A stretch of 64,000 nucleotides of DNA from Adlercreutzia faecimuris (GTDB taxonomy: Bacteria; Actinomycetota; Coriobacteriia; Coriobacteriales; Eggerthellaceae). This document shows positions 1 through 7,246 of this stretch, in pieces. Position 1 is the first letter of the stretch. Every line of letters begins with the position of its first letter. Under the pieces are notes generated by a model. The model saw only the letters and a program-made list of their open reading frames with translations, ran no database searches and was not told the origin of the DNA. Where the stretch lies: contig NZ_JAJMLW010000001.1 of assembly GCF_022669055.1 (NCBI RefSeq), positions 1 through 64,000 of the forward strand. The letters run 5' to 3'. The translations under genes were made by a program, and so were the position numbers.

Positions 1-339
1 CGCGGCGGCGTCGGCGACGGCGGGGTCGGGGGCCTCGGGGGCCTCGTAGCCGGCGAGCTCGCGCACGGCGTAGCGGCGCGCCCGGGGCGGCACCGTCGCG
101 GCGCCCGCGGGGCGCGCGGCGCCGGCGGCCCGGGCGCGCAGGCGCGGGTTGTTGGCCCCGCCGGCCGCCTCGGCCCGCTCCTCCTCGACGTACTCGGCCA
201 GGTCGTCGAAGGTGAGCAGCATCGCGCCCGACTGCGACGGGCTCGACTGCATGCGCCGCCTGGGGCGCGCGGGGGCGACGCTCTCGGACGCCCCCGTAAC
301 GGCGGCGACGTCGAGCAAGTCTTCCGGATCGGCTGCCAT
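1..339 (-). CDS. partial hypothetical protein (N-terminal 113 residues)
   Basis: An open frame starts with ATG at 339 and runs off the left edge without a stop. The visible protein begins MAADPEDLLDV, then becomes rich in Ala, Pro and Arg, with one more ordered stretch (MLLTFDDLAEYVEEE, about residues 40-54). No signal peptide or membrane segment is visible and I do not recognise a family. It lies 38 bp downstream of the NusG-like gene on the same strand, so it is probably the first gene of the operon that the antiterminator acts on. No Shine-Dalgarno sits close to the ATG; an in-frame TTG at 357, just after GGAAGG, is an alternative start. Function unknown. Confidence 0.6.
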   Translation of the reverse strand, partial: MAADPEDLLDVAAVTGASESVAPARPRRRMQSSPSQSGAMLLTFDDLAEYVEEERAEAAGGANNPRLRARAAGAARPAGAATVPPRARRYAVRELAGYEAPEAPDPAVADAAA

Positions 340-377
340 GGCGGTGCTAGGCGCCAAGATCCTTCCCTATTCCCTTG

Positions 378-890
378 TCAGCTGGTTTTTTTGACAATCC
401 CCAGTCCTACTTTTGCCTCTAACGTTCTGCCGAACATCTCGATTTCCAGATACGCTAAGCGCTTATGGCGGTTGATCTTCTTGATCCAGGCCTCGTGATG
501 GCGCAGCGGGCCCTTGGTGATGCGGACTTGGTCGCCCTCGATGATGCCCTCGGACATCTCGATCACGCGGTCGCCGTGCTCGGTGAAGGCGGCGATCCAG
601 TCGATCTCCTCGGGCGAGAGCGGCAGGAACGCATCGCCGCTGGCCAGAAGCTTGGTGAAGGCCGGCACCTTACGCAGCTCGGCCTCCAGCGCGTCGATGT
701 CATTGGTCACCACTATCACGTAACCCGGGAACAGCTTGGCGGTGCACAGGCGCCATTCCCCGCGAAAGCTCTTCATCAGCTCGTAGCGGGGCACGAAGCA
801 CTCCTGGAGCACCCCGTCGTCGACGAAGCGCCGGATCATCGCCTCGGCGTTGGTCTCGCGGCCGGCGGCCACCTGCACGACATACCACAC
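378..890 (-). CDS. NusG-paralogue transcription antiterminator (LoaP/RfaH/UpxY type)
   Basis: A specialised NusG-like factor that probably binds RNA polymerase and promotes read-through of a long polysaccharide or secondary-metabolite operon. The chosen GTG start at 890 gives MWYVVQV and a 170-residue protein, normal for the family, with AAGGA about 10 nt upstream; the frame stays open further upstream, but that extension does not look like NusG. Residues 1-95 form the NGN domain (WYVVQV, then FPGYVIV near 64-70). A KOW domain follows at about 119-150 (GDQVRITKGPLRHHEAWIKK). The RHKR-containing KOW segment is typical of LoaP-like proteins. It lies between an AbiE toxin gene and a partial gene, downstream of a Wzz-like gene on the same strand, which fits exopolysaccharide control. 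The exact subclass is an inference. Confidence 0.85.
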   Translation of the reverse strand: MWYVVQVAAGRETNAEAMIRRFVDDGVLQECFVPRYELMKSFRGEWRLCTAKLFPGYVIVVTNDIDALEAELRKVPAFTKLLASGDAFLPLSPEEIDWIAAFTEHGDRVIEMSEGIIEGDQVRITKGPLRHHEAWIKKINRHKRLAYLEIEMFGRTLEAKVGLGIVKKTS

Positions 891-1591
891 ATCAATCACG
901 TCCTTCGCGCGGCATGAGGGTAGGCGTCGCCCCGGGACGACGGCCCCGCGGCTCCCAGCCGGCACGCCGACGGCAAGGGAGCGCATCACGCTCCCCCGCT
1001 GCCAGCGCGTAGACGCCTGCGCGCCCGGCCATGGCTTCGCCCCTTGCTCACGCAAGAAGAAATAAGCGCTCTTCATCCGCCCGATCTTACGAAGCGCGCG
1101 CGTGGCGTCGTCTCCGCTCCTTCGAGCTATGTCCGGGATGGCATTTGGAAGCGCGGCGCAAGACTTGCTCCCACCGTGCCACCCGCCCCCTGCGGGACGT
1201 CATGCCTCCCGATGAACCGGGCGCTTGCAAGCCGGCTGCGTTGAAGCGCAATCTACTGCTGGCAGGCGTCCAATACGCAAACAATGATAACACGTCGCCC
1301 TAGGTGCGGTGGGCAGGAGCGCCCGTCGCGGGGCGAAACGCGGCTTCGTGCGCACCTCTTACGGCTTTTCGGGAACGACAGGTGAAAACAGGTGATTGAC
1401 CAGGCCATATAGATGCCACTCGCCGACAAAGTTGTGGAAGCCCTGTGATGACGCCGCCACAGAATGCGCACAACCAGACGCCCCGGCGTATCCCCAGGTA
1501 AACGTCGACTTTACTGCGCAACGAAAAAGGCCGCGCCCCGCAGGGCCCCCGACGCCCGCCTACCCCCGCCAAACGCCGGCAGGGACAAACG
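891..1591. other. 700-bp gap between nusG-like gene and abiEii
   Basis: No convincing gene is visible; the frames here are high-GC shadows. Two things stand out. A GGGAGCG/CGCTCCC hairpin (about 978-996, with outer GGCA/TGCC pairing at 973-1003) would lie in the 5' leader of the NusG-like gene. A short direct repeat, ACAGGTGA twice, lies at 1379-1396. I could not identify a confident promoter or terminator. Confidence 0.4.
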
Positions 1592-2497
1592 CTACTCCCA
1601 GCGCAACCGCTCCGGGCTCCAGACGCGCCCGACGCAATCCCCCGATAGGGCGGGATCAAGGCAGCGAGCCACCATGCCTCTCGCATACTCGACATCAAAG
1701 CACGCCTTGGGCAGGCGCGCCTCCTTCGCCAGCTTCTGATAGCCCTTAAGCAGCTCCCTACCCCATGAATCGGGAATAGAGAACGCCTCCGGTATCGCAG
1801 CTCCCCGCAGGCAAAACTCAGAACGCACCGCCTCGTGCAGACGATCGCCGATCAGCTCTTCGCTAAGAATGTATCTGACCAGATCCACAAGATCCTTCAC
1901 GCGACTCGATCGCGAGCCATTCGGATAGGGAAGCATCGTGGCAACCACTTTGTCGGCAATGGAGTTCACAACGGGAAATACCAGATAGCGTGGCGTATCG
2001 ATCCCCTTAACGGCAAGACTGTTCACAGGATCCACCACATCGGGGCAGATGACTACCGCAGGATCCACCACAAGATCGATGACCACGTGCGGGCGTATCT
2101 CCTTTGTTCCACCCAGAACAGGAGTAAAACGGAGGCGCTTCCCACTCCGATAGCCCTGTTCCTCCACGATCACCTCAATGGACTCCAGCCGATAAGTCAG
2201 GAAATCGCCCAGCTCCTTACCGCCCAGCCTAACGAGCTCGTCGACAGCCTCCCCAATGTCGTCGCCAGAATAGAAAATGTCCGTGTCTCTCGTCCGCCGA
2301 ACATCTACCAACCGAGCGAGCATCCCTCGGCCGCCCTTGAGAATGAAGCGCGGATCATCCTCGCTGAAGATGCGCGAAAGAAAGCGGTCATGATAGTAAT
2401 CGAGAAGAGCTTGGTTGGTGTCTTGGGAAGATGCCTTGGCGGCAGCCTTCACCGCCATCTCCATCGCATCGGGCGTCTTGTATCTGCTATTTGTCAT
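1592..2497 (-). CDS. abiEii: AbiEii-type nucleotidyltransferase toxin
   Basis: Toxin of a type IV AbiE toxin-antitoxin/abortive-infection system; family members are DNA polymerase-beta-fold nucleotidyltransferases that act on RNA or nucleotides and stop growth. The start at 2497 (MTNSRYK) overlaps the antitoxin stop by 11 bp, a typical translational coupling, and gives 301 residues. A GGRGML motif at about 55-60 and the D71-x-D73 pair (RTRDTDIFY) match the nucleotidyltransferase G-G...D-x-D signature. The IADKVVA motif further on is also typical of AbiEii. The frame continues upstream to 2581 but inside the antitoxin gene, so that is not a likely start. The gene is visibly less GC-rich than its neighbours, suggesting transfer. 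Confidence 0.85.
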   Translation of the reverse strand: MTNSRYKTPDAMEMAVKAAAKASSQDTNQALLDYYHDRFLSRIFSEDDPRFILKGGRGMLARLVDVRRTRDTDIFYSGDDIGEAVDELVRLGGKELGDFLTYRLESIEVIVEEQGYRSGKRLRFTPVLGGTKEIRPHVVIDLVVDPAVVICPDVVDPVNSLAVKGIDTPRYLVFPVVNSIADKVVATMLPYPNGSRSSRVKDLVDLVRYILSEELIGDRLHEAVRSEFCLRGAAIPEAFSIPDSWGRELLKGYQKLAKEARLPKACFDVEYARGMVARCLDPALSGDCVGRVWSPERLRWE

Positions 2498-3329
2498 CCA
2501 CAGCCCTCTCGTCCAGCTCCTCCATACGGTTCTTCGAGTAGCGAGGGAGAATGATGTTTCGGCTACGATCCGCCGCGTCAAGGAGAGATTTGCCTGTTAG
2601 ATAGAGCTCCAGCGCGTCCTCGCCTAACCCCTCTTTTCCCTTCATCCAGTCTAGAAAGGACAGTGCTCCCAAGAAGTTCTCACGTTGGGCTTCGAACGCG
2701 CTTCCCCTGAGGAGCGTCCGGGCAAAATCATCTGCATCATTGCCCTCGGTAAGTAGAGACTCGAGCAAATGGGCGAGCCTTTCAACATTAAATTCATGCC
2801 TGCTTCGAACAGCATCTTTCGCCACCTGCCCGAGAAGGGTCGGATCCTCCCCCTCTCGGATCAGGTCGGCGATAGTCTTTTCCACTGACGTTACCGGCAG
2901 CGAGTCGACGAAAACGATATCCTGCGGATCCACCTCTTCGAGGAGGCAGTGGATGTTATCCCTGCGCGTCTGCCGCCGCTTGCTGACCGCAAACGAGAAC
3001 GGCGTCGGATAGAAATCGCCCAGATCATGGAGAAATGCCGCCGTACGCCCCCGCACCACCGCATCGAGTGGTTGCTCGGTCATTCTCTCGTACGCGGTCT
3101 TCTTCGGGTAAAGCGACAGCCATGCGGCCTTCAAGTCAGTATGGCTCGCCTCGTAGCCAGACGAGAATCGATAGACTCCGTAGTCAACCGATTCGACTAG
3201 CCCGCGCTTTGCGAGGCGGGCTACTTGATTTCGCTGGATGCCAAGCTCCCGCGCTTGGGCGGCCGTGAAGAGCCCCCATTGGGAGGCGGCGAGACTTTGA
3301 AGCTCTTCTTTCCACGATGAGTTATTCAT
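2487..3329 (-). CDS. abiEi: AbiEi-type antitoxin and autorepressor
   Basis: Antitoxin of the AbiE pair: a winged-helix transcriptional autorepressor that also neutralises AbiEii. The protein has 280 residues. Residues about 10-60 form a winged helix-turn-helix (LFTAAQARELGIQRNQVARL), as in the AbiEi_4 family, followed by the AbiEi C-terminal domain. It is followed by abiEii with an 11-bp overlap. The ATG at 3329 lies inside a perfect palindrome (3324-3371), and no Shine-Dalgarno precedes it. A -10-like TACAAT (3341-3336 on the minus strand) ends only 6 nt before the ATG, so the transcript may be leaderless. Base composition is lower in GC than the flanking polysaccharide genes. Confidence 0.88.
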   Translation of the reverse strand: MNNSSWKEELQSLAASQWGLFTAAQARELGIQRNQVARLAKRGLVESVDYGVYRFSSGYEASHTDLKAAWLSLYPKKTAYERMTEQPLDAVVRGRTAAFLHDLGDFYPTPFSFAVSKRRQTRRDNIHCLLEEVDPQDIVFVDSLPVTSVEKTIADLIREGEDPTLLGQVAKDAVRSRHEFNVERLAHLLESLLTEGNDADDFARTLLRGSAFEAQRENFLGALSFLDWMKGKEGLGEDALELYLTGKSLLDAADRSRNIILPRYSKNRMEELDERAVDDK

Positions 3330-3371
3330 ACTGCGATTGTATACGATTTTGTATACAATCGCAGTATGAAT
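3324..3371. promoter_or_regulatory. perfect palindrome, AbiEi operator 1 over the promoter and start codon
   Basis: Two 21-nt arms (3324-3344 and 3351-3371) are perfect reverse complements around the 6-nt spacer GATTTT. The core of each arm is TGCGATTGTATAC. The left arm contains the abiEi start codon and the likely -10 box. AbiEi proteins are known to bind inverted repeats in their own promoter, so autorepression at this site is the natural reading. Confidence 0.8.
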
Positions 3372-3402
3372 GGAAAATTAACTCCAATCACTTTCGAATA
3401 TA

Positions 3403-3442
3403 AAGCTGCGTTTGTATACGTATTTGTATACAAACGCAGCTT
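3403..3442. promoter_or_regulatory. second related palindrome, AbiEi operator 2
   Basis: Two perfect 17-nt arms (3403-3419 and 3426-3442) surround the spacer GTATTT. The core TGCGTTTGTATAC differs from operator 1 at a single base per arm. The two palindrome centres are 75 bp apart. The site lies 29 bp beyond the stop codon of the Wzz-like gene on the same strand, so it may also form the terminator hairpin of that gene. Confidence 0.75.
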
Positions 3443-3470
3443 CCAGGAAGTTGCGGGCTTCTGCGCTCTC

Positions 3471-4727
3471 CTACCGGCGGGAGCGCTTGGGGGTGGCGGC
3501 TTTGAGGCGCTCCATGGAGGTCTTGGACTCGCTGGTCTTGCGGGCGCGGGCGCTGCGGCTGCCGCGGCCGGCGCGGGTGCCGGCAGACGTCGGGGGCTCC
3601 ACCATGACGAAGCCCATCACCTTGGCCGACGCGATGTCCAGCTGGTTGGCCACCTCGGCCAGCTCGGCCGTGGGCGTCTCGAACTCGGCCAGGGCCAGCA
3701 CGGTATTGCCCACCGCATGCGCGATGTAGGCGAAGTCCGCATGCCGCGTCGGCTCGGACGTGTTCACCACCACCAGGCTGTAGTGCTCCTTGGCCTCGTT
3801 GACGAACTTCTCGAAGGCCGACGACCCCAGCATGGTCACCGGGTTCACGAGCGGGCTGCCCGCCGGCAGGTAGTCCACCGACGGCGCGAAGGGAACGACG
3901 CACTTGTCCAGCTGGGCCCGCTTCGACACGACGTCCGCCAGGCCGGCGGCGCGGCGTCCGCCCTGGTCGCCACGCATGGCGTCGAGCGCGCCCTCGGCCA
4001 GGTCCCCCTCGATGAGCAGCGTCTTCACCTTCGCCTGGCTGGCCGCCTGGGCCAGCTCAAGGCACGTGAGCACCGAGTTGCGCGTGTCGCCCACCGGCAC
4101 GACGCACAGCGCGCGCTCGCCCTCGCCCGCGAACCTCACGTTGGCCAGCAGCGCCTCGCGCGCATGCTCGGGCGTGGGGAACGGCAGGTCGCCCAGCTGG
4201 CGGATCTTGAGCCCCTCCTCAACCTCCTCGGCGCTGTGCACGGGCGCGCGGCGCATGTCCAGCAGCACGACGATGCACACCGCCACGAACAGGCCGGCCA
4301 GGAAGGCGACGGCCGAGTACTTGACCAGGCTCGGCGACACATCCGCTGCCGCCGACGCGTTGGTGACCTGCACCTGCACGTTGGGGAAGAGCGTCGCCGC
4401 CTGCGTCTTCAAGTTGCCGGCCACCTCGTTGACCGTGTTGACGCAGCTCTGGCCGTTCACGTCCTCCGCCGTGATGGCGACGGTCTTGTTGGTGGTGTTG
4501 GCCTTGGCGGTGACCTCGAGCTTGCCCGAGCTCTTCTCCTTCGCCAGCCCCTCGGCGATGCCGCCGATACCGCCCGGCTCGCCCGACACCGCCACGCTCG
4601 CCGTGGCGGAGTACGTCTTCGGCATGATAGTCAGCACCGCCGCGCACACCAGCATGCACGCGACCGGCAGCGCGACGACCATCTTCCAGTTGCGCTTCAG
4701 CAGCTTCAGCAAATCCATCAGGGTCAT
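3471..4727 (-). CDS. Wzz/CapA-like chain-length determinant with a degenerate BY-kinase-like domain
   Basis: Inner-membrane protein expected to set polymer length in Wzy-dependent exopolysaccharide synthesis. From ATG 4727 it has 418 residues: a Wzz N-terminus, TM1 at about 16-34 (VVALPVACMLVCAAVLTIM), an extracytoplasmic region, TM2 at about 140-160 (SAVAFLAGLFVAVCIVVLL), then a cytoplasmic Rossmann-like domain. That domain resembles bacterial tyrosine kinases (LLIEGDLAEG at the Walker A' position) but no GxxxxGKS/T Walker A is present (VVPVGDTRNSVL instead). The C-terminus is Arg/Lys/Ser-rich without a tyrosine cluster, so I infer a non-kinase scaffold. An upstream TTG at 4772 is less likely. 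It precedes abiE and the NusG-like gene on the same strand. Confidence 0.78.
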   Translation of the reverse strand: MTLMDLLKLLKRNWKMVVALPVACMLVCAAVLTIMPKTYSATASVAVSGEPGGIGGIAEGLAKEKSSGKLEVTAKANTTNKTVAITAEDVNGQSCVNTVNEVAGNLKTQAATLFPNVQVQVTNASAAADVSPSLVKYSAVAFLAGLFVAVCIVVLLDMRRAPVHSAEEVEEGLKIRQLGDLPFPTPEHAREALLANVRFAGEGERALCVVPVGDTRNSVLTCLELAQAASQAKVKTLLIEGDLAEGALDAMRGDQGGRRAAGLADVVSKRAQLDKCVVPFAPSVDYLPAGSPLVNPVTMLGSSAFEKFVNEAKEHYSLVVVNTSEPTRHADFAYIAHAVGNTVLALAEFETPTAELAEVANQLDIASAKVMGFVMVEPPTSAGTRAGRGSRSARARKTSESKTSMERLKAATPKRSRR

Positions 4728-5035
4728 GAGTCCAACCTTGCCTTCGGCTCCGACGGGCGGAGGCTCCACCAACGACGCACGCCGCGCCCGGCAGCGTACA
4801 GCCTTTCAGTATAAGGCAACGGATGGGCGCCGCTGCGGTTATTCATGGCGTCCACACGGGCAGTTTGTCATGGTGAGGAGGGAAAAGGCGCGCTTGGCGC
4901 AGACGATGCCAAGCAGATGCCGCGGCGCCTCCCGCAAAACCCGCCCGCCCTCGGCGCGGCCCCGTCCGCGGCCCCGCACCGCGACCGCCCGCCACTCGTC
5001 CCGAGCGCCTGCGACCGCGCGCCGCGGCGGGCGTC
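4728..5035. other. 308-bp upstream region of the Wzz-like gene
   Basis: No gene is visible. A possible -10 box TATACT for leftward transcription lies near 4809-4814, but no good -35 accompanies it. The rest is GC-rich and unremarkable. Confidence 0.3.
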
Positions 5036-5728
5036 CTACGTCAGATCCCCCGAGTCAGCCAGGCTGACGGGCCCGGTCTCGGCGGCAGACTCCACGGGAG
5101 CCTGGAGAACCGTGTTGAAGAAGTCCTTGGTGCGCGCCACGGCCTCGCGGATGCTGTAGGCGCGCTGGTTGTCGTAGGCGCCGTGGTCGCTGGCCACGCC
5201 GCGCGTCTCCATCCCCAGCCCCTGAGCGGCGAACATGGCGCGGTAGAGATGGTACGCCTGCGTGGTGACGATGACGCGCTCGGCGCCGAATACGTGGCGC
5301 GCCCGGTACATCGACTCGTAGGTGGAGTAGCCGGCATGATCCTCGTAGACGTCCTCGCTGGGCACGCCGAGCGACACGCAGTAGGCCTTCATGGCCGCGG
5401 ACTCGTTGTAATGGCTCGTGCGGTTGTCGCCGCTCACGATGATGGCGCCGGCGGCTCCCGCGCGATAGAGCGACACGGCCGTATCCAGCCGGTCGCGCAG
5501 CATGTCGCTCGGCGTCCCGTCGGGCTTGACCGACGCACCCAGTACCACCACGGCATCGGCGTCGAAATCGGCCAGGTCGGAGACGGTGTGCACGTTGTCC
5601 CGCGTGGTCGCCACGGTGATGAGGTTCGTCCCGCCCACGACCACGATCACCGCCAGCAGGCATCCGATCGCCACCTTGAGGACGAGCCCGACAAGGCTGC
5701 GCACGGGTCCTTTTGAGCGGCGAGACAT
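5036..5728 (-). CDS. SanA/YdcF-like DUF218 membrane protein
   Basis: DUF218-family envelope protein of the SanA (vancomycin exclusion) type; the family is linked to cell-envelope integrity but its biochemical role is poorly defined. The start at 5728 (MSRRSKGP) gives 230 residues: a basic N-terminus, one membrane segment at about 11-37, then the DUF218 domain beginning VVVLGASVKPDGTPSDMLRDR near 57. IIVSGDN and the later VIVTTQAYHLYRA motif, with its conserved His, are characteristic. The frame extends upstream to 6019 only as an overlap shadow of the next gene. It lies between the Wzz-like and VOC genes on the same strand; a link to the polysaccharide locus is possible but unproven. Confidence 0.85.
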   Translation of the reverse strand: MSRRSKGPVRSLVGLVLKVAIGCLLAVIVVVGGTNLITVATTRDNVHTVSDLADFDADAVVVLGASVKPDGTPSDMLRDRLDTAVSLYRAGAAGAIIVSGDNRTSHYNESAAMKAYCVSLGVPSEDVYEDHAGYSTYESMYRARHVFGAERVIVTTQAYHLYRAMFAAQGLGMETRGVASDHGAYDNQRAYSIREAVARTKDFFNTVLQAPVESAAETGPVSLADSGDLT

Positions 5729-5871
5729 GGGCGGCGGCACTTCCTCTTGCGGATTGGGGCGGGATCGCGCTGCCGCAGGGGCGGCGCATAAGGCCCGACG
5801 ATCATAGCAGAAGGCCCCCGCGCCAGGCAGGGGCCTCCAAAAGGGCTTCAGATGAAGGACACAGAAGCGCG

Positions 5872-6336
5872 CTACAGCGCCCCGATGTTGTCCTGCACGG
5901 CCTCGATGCGCTCGCCGCCGGGGCCGCGGAAGAACATGATCTTCAGCTTGGCGCCGCCGTCGCCGTAGACGGTGAACACGTCGGAGTCGGCCTCGCCCAG
6001 CGGGCGGTCGAAGGGGCACAGGGCGTCGAAGGGCCCCGCCTCGATGGCCACGCCCCGCTCGTTGAGCCGGGCCACGATCTCGTCCATGTCCGGCACGCGC
6101 ACGGCAAAGTGGTTCAGGCAGGCCCGAGCCGCCGCCACGGTGGCCTTGTCCTCCTGCTCCAGCAGCTCGATGACGACGCCGTCATCGCTCTTCACCCACG
6201 CCATCTTGAGCGGCTTGTCGCCCTCCATGGTCTCGGTGGAGAAGAGGTGGCGAAATCCCAGCACGTCAACGTAGAAGTCGATGGACTCCTCGATGTCGTT
6301 GCAGTAGGCGCCGATGTGATGAGGTGCGATCTTCAT
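5872..6336 (-). CDS. VOC (glyoxalase/dioxygenase superfamily) protein
   Basis: A 154-residue vicinal-oxygen-chelate protein with two beta-alpha-beta-beta-beta modules. The probable metal ligands are in the expected places: His in APHHIG (residue 6 or 7), Glu in VVIELLE (about 57), His in NHFAV (about 92) and Glu in GERIEA near the C-terminus. This suggests a metal-dependent glyoxalase, epimerase or dioxygenase-type reaction on a small molecule; the substrate cannot be read from sequence. It lies 84 bp downstream of the transhydroxylase-like small subunit on the same strand and may be co-transcribed, so a role in the same aromatic pathway is possible but is an inference. Confidence 0.8.
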   Translation of the reverse strand: MKIAPHHIGAYCNDIEESIDFYVDVLGFRHLFSTETMEGDKPLKMAWVKSDDGVVIELLEQEDKATVAAARACLNHFAVRVPDMDEIVARLNERGVAIEAGPFDALCPFDRPLGEADSDVFTVYGDGGAKLKIMFFRGPGGERIEAVQDNIGAL

Positions 6337-6420
6337 GCTCCCAACCCCTTTCTCGGGAATGCGGGCGCCCGGCGCGGGGAGTCGTCCCTCCCCTGCGCCC
6401 GGCGCCCATGCTCCGTCACG

Positions 6421-7242
6421 CTAGGCGCGATAGAGCGCGATGGTGTCGACGTTGAGGTCCTTCTCCTTGGTGGAGATGAAGTCCTCCACGTGGCGCGGCA
6501 GGTAGCCGTCGTAGGTCACGTCCAGCGCGTAGTCGGCCGCGGCGATCTGCTTGAACCAGAAGTCGCCGAACTCATCGGTCTCGGTGGTCAGCTGCTCGCC
6601 GGTCTCGAGGTTGGTCAGCACCACCTTGGCGCCGATTAGCACCTCCTCGGCCTCAAGATCGGCCACCTCGCCCGCCAGGAAGCGCTTGGGCAGGTTCAGG
6701 TAGCGCACGCGCGGACGGGTGCCAGCCTGGGGCTTGAGCTCCTCGCACTGGTCGAGGATGTCGGCGAAGTCCTCCTCGTCGCCGAAGCGCAGCGCGTCGT
6801 GGGCGCAGGCGTCGACGCAGCGCGGGACCTTCCAGCCGTCGTCGAGCAGGTGCGCGCAGCCGGTGCACTTCTGCGGGATGGAGAGCGCCTCGTTCCAGTA
6901 CACCACGCCGTAGGGGCACGCCTCCATGATGGCGCGCTGGTCCTTGGCCTTGGCCGGGTCGATGATGACCAGGCCGTCGTCGCGCCGGTACACCGCGCCG
7001 TCCTTGGCCGCCTTCATGCAGGGGGCGTCCTCGCAGTGCTGGCAGGGCACGGGCGTGTAGGTCACGCGCACCTTCGGGGTCTGGCCGCGCTCCTTCTCCT
7101 TCACGTTCATCCAGAACTGGCCGGTATCGGGCTGCGGGGCGGCGTAGGGCATCCAGTCGTTGTCGCAGTGCTCGTCCTTGCAGACCAGCTGGCAGCTGCG
7201 GCAGCCGATGCAGCGGTCGATGTCAATGATGAAAGTCTTCAT
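6421..7242 (-). CDS. Fe-S small subunit with C-terminal beta-barrel, transhydroxylase small-subunit type
   Basis: Electron-transfer or structural subunit of the molybdenum enzyme encoded 4 bp upstream. The N-terminal half carries twelve cysteines for three [4Fe-4S] clusters: CIGCRSCQLVC (11-21), CQHCEDAPC (about 67-75), CPYG near 109, CTGC (about 126-129) and a final RCVDAC. After residue about 185 a Cna_B/transthyretin-like beta domain follows (AKVVLTNLETGEQLTTETDEFG). Three clusters plus such a beta domain in 273 residues match, from memory, the small subunit of pyrogallol-phloroglucinol transhydroxylase (about 274 residues). No Tat signal or membrane segment is present, so it is cytoplasmic. 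Catalytic identity with transhydroxylase is not proven. Confidence 0.82.
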   Translation of the reverse strand: MKTFIIDIDRCIGCRSCQLVCKDEHCDNDWMPYAAPQPDTGQFWMNVKEKERGQTPKVRVTYTPVPCQHCEDAPCMKAAKDGAVYRRDDGLVIIDPAKAKDQRAIMEACPYGVVYWNEALSIPQKCTGCAHLLDDGWKVPRCVDACAHDALRFGDEEDFADILDQCEELKPQAGTRPRVRYLNLPKRFLAGEVADLEAEEVLIGAKVVLTNLETGEQLTTETDEFGDFWFKQIAAADYALDVTYDGYLPRHVEDFISTKEKDLNVDTIALYRA

Positions 7243-7246
7243 GCTC

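Noticed and set aside
1300-1698. 132-residue frame before the AbiEii gene end
   Set aside because: It overlaps the 3' end of abiEii in another frame and has no recognisable domain or ribosome site.
3366-4814. 482-residue plus-strand frame starting inside the AbiE palindrome
   Set aside because: It is antisense to the Wzz-like gene and its ATG is just the mirror image of the abiEi start codon in the palindrome.
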